A stretch of 64,000 nt of DNA from CAVRXQ01 sp963838845 (GTDB taxonomy: Bacteria; Actinomycetota; Acidimicrobiia; Acidimicrobiales; Bog-793), in assembly GCA_963838845.1 (NCBI GenBank), contig CAWISR010000003.1, positions 930,001 to 994,000 on the forward strand. Direction: 5' to 3'. The position numbers were made by a program, and so were the translations under genes. Numbering within the stretch: the stretch's first letter is position 1; the number at the start of each line of letters is the position of its first letter. The notes beneath the pieces were generated by a model. The model ran no database searches and had not been told where the DNA came from. It was given only the letters and a program-made list of their open reading frames with translations. Shown piece by piece: positions 62,724-64,000 of this stretch.

Positions 62724-62739
62724 GACTGTTCATTCAGTC
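62724..62739. promoter_or_regulatory. Island operator 4 (GAYTG-N6-CAGTY)
   Basis: GACTG-TTCATT-CAGTC lies between the divergent acyl-CoA dehydrogenase and cupin genes, 42 bases before the former's start. It keeps the arms, the 6-base gap and the TT before CAG, although the rest of the spacer differs from sites 1 and 2, which argues for selection on the arms. Confidence 0.75.
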
Positions 62740-62826
62740 TATGCGAACCTCTCGATCGCGCACCCGTCGAACGGCGGCTGACGCCGGATGTGAAGCGATC
62801 GGTTTTCGACGAGGAAGGAATCGCAG

Positions 62827-63183
62827 ATGACCGAGGCAACGAAGCCGATCACCGCCGCAGTCGCCGGAGTCGCCGACGTCGGTGAACTCGAGGATTGGGG
62901 ACCGCTCGCGGAGGCCACGGGAGCCGAGATGCGCACAGCGGGAATCACCATCTGGCAAAACGGAGACGACGAGGTCGGGATCTGGGAATGCACTCCGGGT
63001 CCGTCGAGATGGTCGCTCGAAACGAACGAGCTCGTCCATGTGCTGAAGGGACGGATGACCGTCACGGTCGATGGAGGCAGCCCGCTCGAGCTCGTCGCAG
63101 GAGATGCCGCGGTCTTCCCGAAGGGGTGGACCGGCACGTGGGACATCCACGAAACGCTGCGCAAGGTCTACGCCATTTTCTGA
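62827..63183 (+). CDS. Small cupin (DUF861/EutQ-like)
   Basis: This is a 118-residue single-cupin protein. The beta-barrel text IWECTPGPSRWSLETNELVH, VLKGRMTVTVDGGSPLELVA and GDAAVFPKGWTGTWDIHETL fits the DUF861 cupins, some of which are ureidoglycine aminohydrolase-like or EutQ-like. Metal residues are partly changed: one His is in ELVHVL, one in WDIHET. An AAGGA site lies 7 bases upstream of the ATG. It is the first gene of the + strand operon leading to FdhA and is under operator 4. Confidence 0.82.
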   Translation: MTEATKPITAAVAGVADVGELEDWGPLAEATGAEMRTAGITIWQNGDDEVGIWECTPGPSRWSLETNELVHVLKGRMTVTVDGGSPLELVAGDAAVFPKGWTGTWDIHETLRKVYAIF

Positions 63184-63277
63184 CCGGAACAACGACCGGC
63201 TCCTCCGTCGAGTTGGCAGGTGGTGAAGCGAGAGAGAAGTCAGTCCAGTAATCCAACGATCATGATCGGAGAACACA

Positions 63278-63682
63278 ATGTCCGACATCACCCAGGTGCA
63301 GGCAGAGTCGGTCGTCGAGGCCTGCAACAAGAGGGCAACCGAAATCGGAACGAAGATGGATATCGCGGTTGTCGATGCCGGGGGAAACCTGAAGGCCTTC
63401 CGACGCATGGACGGCGCATGGTTGGGCAGCATTGACATCTCGATACGAAAGGCCCGTACCGCGCGCTTGTTCGATATGAATACGGGCGACATCGGGGCCC
63501 TGTCGCAGCCCAGTGGTCCGCTCTACAACATCGAGGTTTCGAACGGGGGACTCATCACGTTCCCCGGCGGCATTCCTTTGCGCAACGGCTCAGGTGAAGT
63601 CATCGGCGCCGTTGGAGTGAGTGGCAGCAGCGTCGAGAACGATCACGACGTCGCCTCAGCGGGTGCGGCGGCCGTTTCCTGA
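63278..63682 (+). CDS. GlcG/HbpS-family heme-degrading-like protein
   Basis: This is a 134-residue protein of the HbpS/GlcG family, with VVEACNKRATEIGTKMDIAV, VDAGGNLKAFRRMDGAW, LGSIDISIRKARTARLFDMN and the Gly-rich end FPGGIPLRNGSGEVIGAVGV. Some members bind heme or cobalamin, others have no known role, and they are often found beside catabolic dehydrogenases. A CGGAG site lies 6 bases before the ATG. It sits 94 bases after the cupin gene and 46 before fdhA. Confidence 0.85.
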   Translation: MSDITQVQAESVVEACNKRATEIGTKMDIAVVDAGGNLKAFRRMDGAWLGSIDISIRKARTARLFDMNTGDIGALSQPSGPLYNIEVSNGGLITFPGGIPLRNGSGEVIGAVGVSGSSVENDHDVASAGAAAVS

Positions 63683-63728
63683 TCGCCGTCGGCGACCAGG
63701 ACGTCACAACGAGCGCAGGGGGTATTCG

Positions 63729-64000
63729 ATGCCAGGAAACAAAGCTGTCGCTTACGTCCGTCCCGGCGAAGTCCGAGTCGAGACCATCGACTACCCGGGT
63801 CTCGAGTTACGTGACGGTCCGGGGGTCAACCCGGCAAACATCGGGCGTCGATGTCCACACGGGGTGATCCTCAAGGTCGTGTCCACGAACATTTGCGGTT
63901 CGGATCAGCACATGGTGCGTGGGCGCACGACCGCGCCAGAGGGGCTGGTCCTCGGCCACGAAATCACCGGTGAAGTCGTCGAACGGGGACCCGGGGTCGA
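63729..64000 (+). CDS. fdhA: Glutathione-independent formaldehyde dehydrogenase, N-terminal part
   Basis: This is the start of a zinc- and NAD-dependent dehydrogenase that oxidises formaldehyde without a thiol cofactor; the rest lies beyond the window. The 90 visible residues run MPGNKAVAYVRPGEVRVETI, then GVILKVVSTNICGSDQHMVR and LVLGHEITGEVVERGPGV, which matches the Pseudomonas FDH N-terminus very closely, including the zinc ligands Cys and His. An AGGGGG site lies 6 bases before ATG 63729. In Pseudomonas this gene lies in operons for sarcosine and glycine betaine use. It is distinct from mscR, so the island has two formaldehyde routes. Confidence 0.88.
   Translation, partial: MPGNKAVAYVRPGEVRVETIDYPGLELRDGPGVNPANIGRRCPHGVILKVVSTNICGSDQHMVRGRTTAPEGLVLGHEITGEVVERGPGV

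Noticed and set aside
1..64000. tRNA, rRNA, CRISPR arrays and insertion sequences
   Set aside because: Looked for and not seen; no array of spaced repeats, no transposase motif and no tRNA-like cloverleaf was recognised by eye.

Overview
The window is a dense, high-GC stretch of a bacterial chromosome, probably from an actinobacterium (Actinomycetota), possibly a deep-branching class such as Acidimicrobiia (inference). The evidence is a fused mycobacterial-type 2-oxoglutarate decarboxylase/dehydrogenase (Kgd), mycothiol-linked proteins (Mca, a DUF664 DinB protein, and a close match to mycothiol-dependent formaldehyde dehydrogenase), a PspA-PspAA-HtpX-PspAB module and the order prfB-ftsE-ftsX. 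GTG and TTG starts are common, and two genes (fabZ, cdd) appear to start at ATT or ATC. No tRNA, rRNA, insertion sequence or CRISPR array was seen.

Region 1 (1-24.8 kb) is mostly housekeeping: the end of prfB, ftsEX, a serine hydrolase, a sugar nucleotidyltransferase, a lone AAA ATPase, a geranylgeranyl-reductase-like flavoprotein with a TIGR01777 epimerase, kgd, then a + strand run of NYN nuclease, fabZ, exonuclease III, pterin carbinolamine dehydratase and a conserved hypothetical gene. The Psp envelope-stress operon (- strand), mca, an SCP2 protein, an MgtE-N/CBS protein and a secreted TAP-type peptidase follow.

Region 2 (24.8-35.7 kb) opens with an M-box (Mg2+) riboswitch in front of an Nramp-related transporter that lacks the usual Mn/Fe-site residues. 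Its frame is broken by one extra base, and the next gene, a GT4 glycosyltransferase, also changes frame. A glycosyltransferase-methyltransferase-prenyltransferase-like set, a GDT1-type membrane protein, aminopeptidase N and an adenosine-kinase-like gene follow.

Region 3 (35.9-47.7 kb) is a nucleoside-salvage island. It has two BMP-type substrate-binding proteins, a nucleoside-type ABC transporter (one ATPase, two permeases), a PfkB kinase plus pseudouridine-5'-phosphate glycosidase, and cytidine deaminase, thymidine phosphorylase and adenosine deaminase. Nucleosides taken up would be deaminated, phosphorolysed or, for pseudouridine, phosphorylated and cleaved to uracil and ribose 5-phosphate.

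Region 4 (48-64 kb) looks like a catabolic regulon under one TetR-family repressor. Four copies of a palindrome, GAYTG-N6-CAGTY, lie in the intergenic regions upstream of a CrtI-like flavoprotein/TetR pair, a transporter-aminotransferase operon/mscR pair, a Rieske oxygenase, and an acyl-CoA dehydrogenase/cupin pair. With a PotABCD-type importer and two formaldehyde dehydrogenases (mycothiol-dependent, and glutathione-independent FdhA cut by the window end), the island suggests use of an N- or O-methylated amine-like compound by oxidative demethylation. The substrate is not known.
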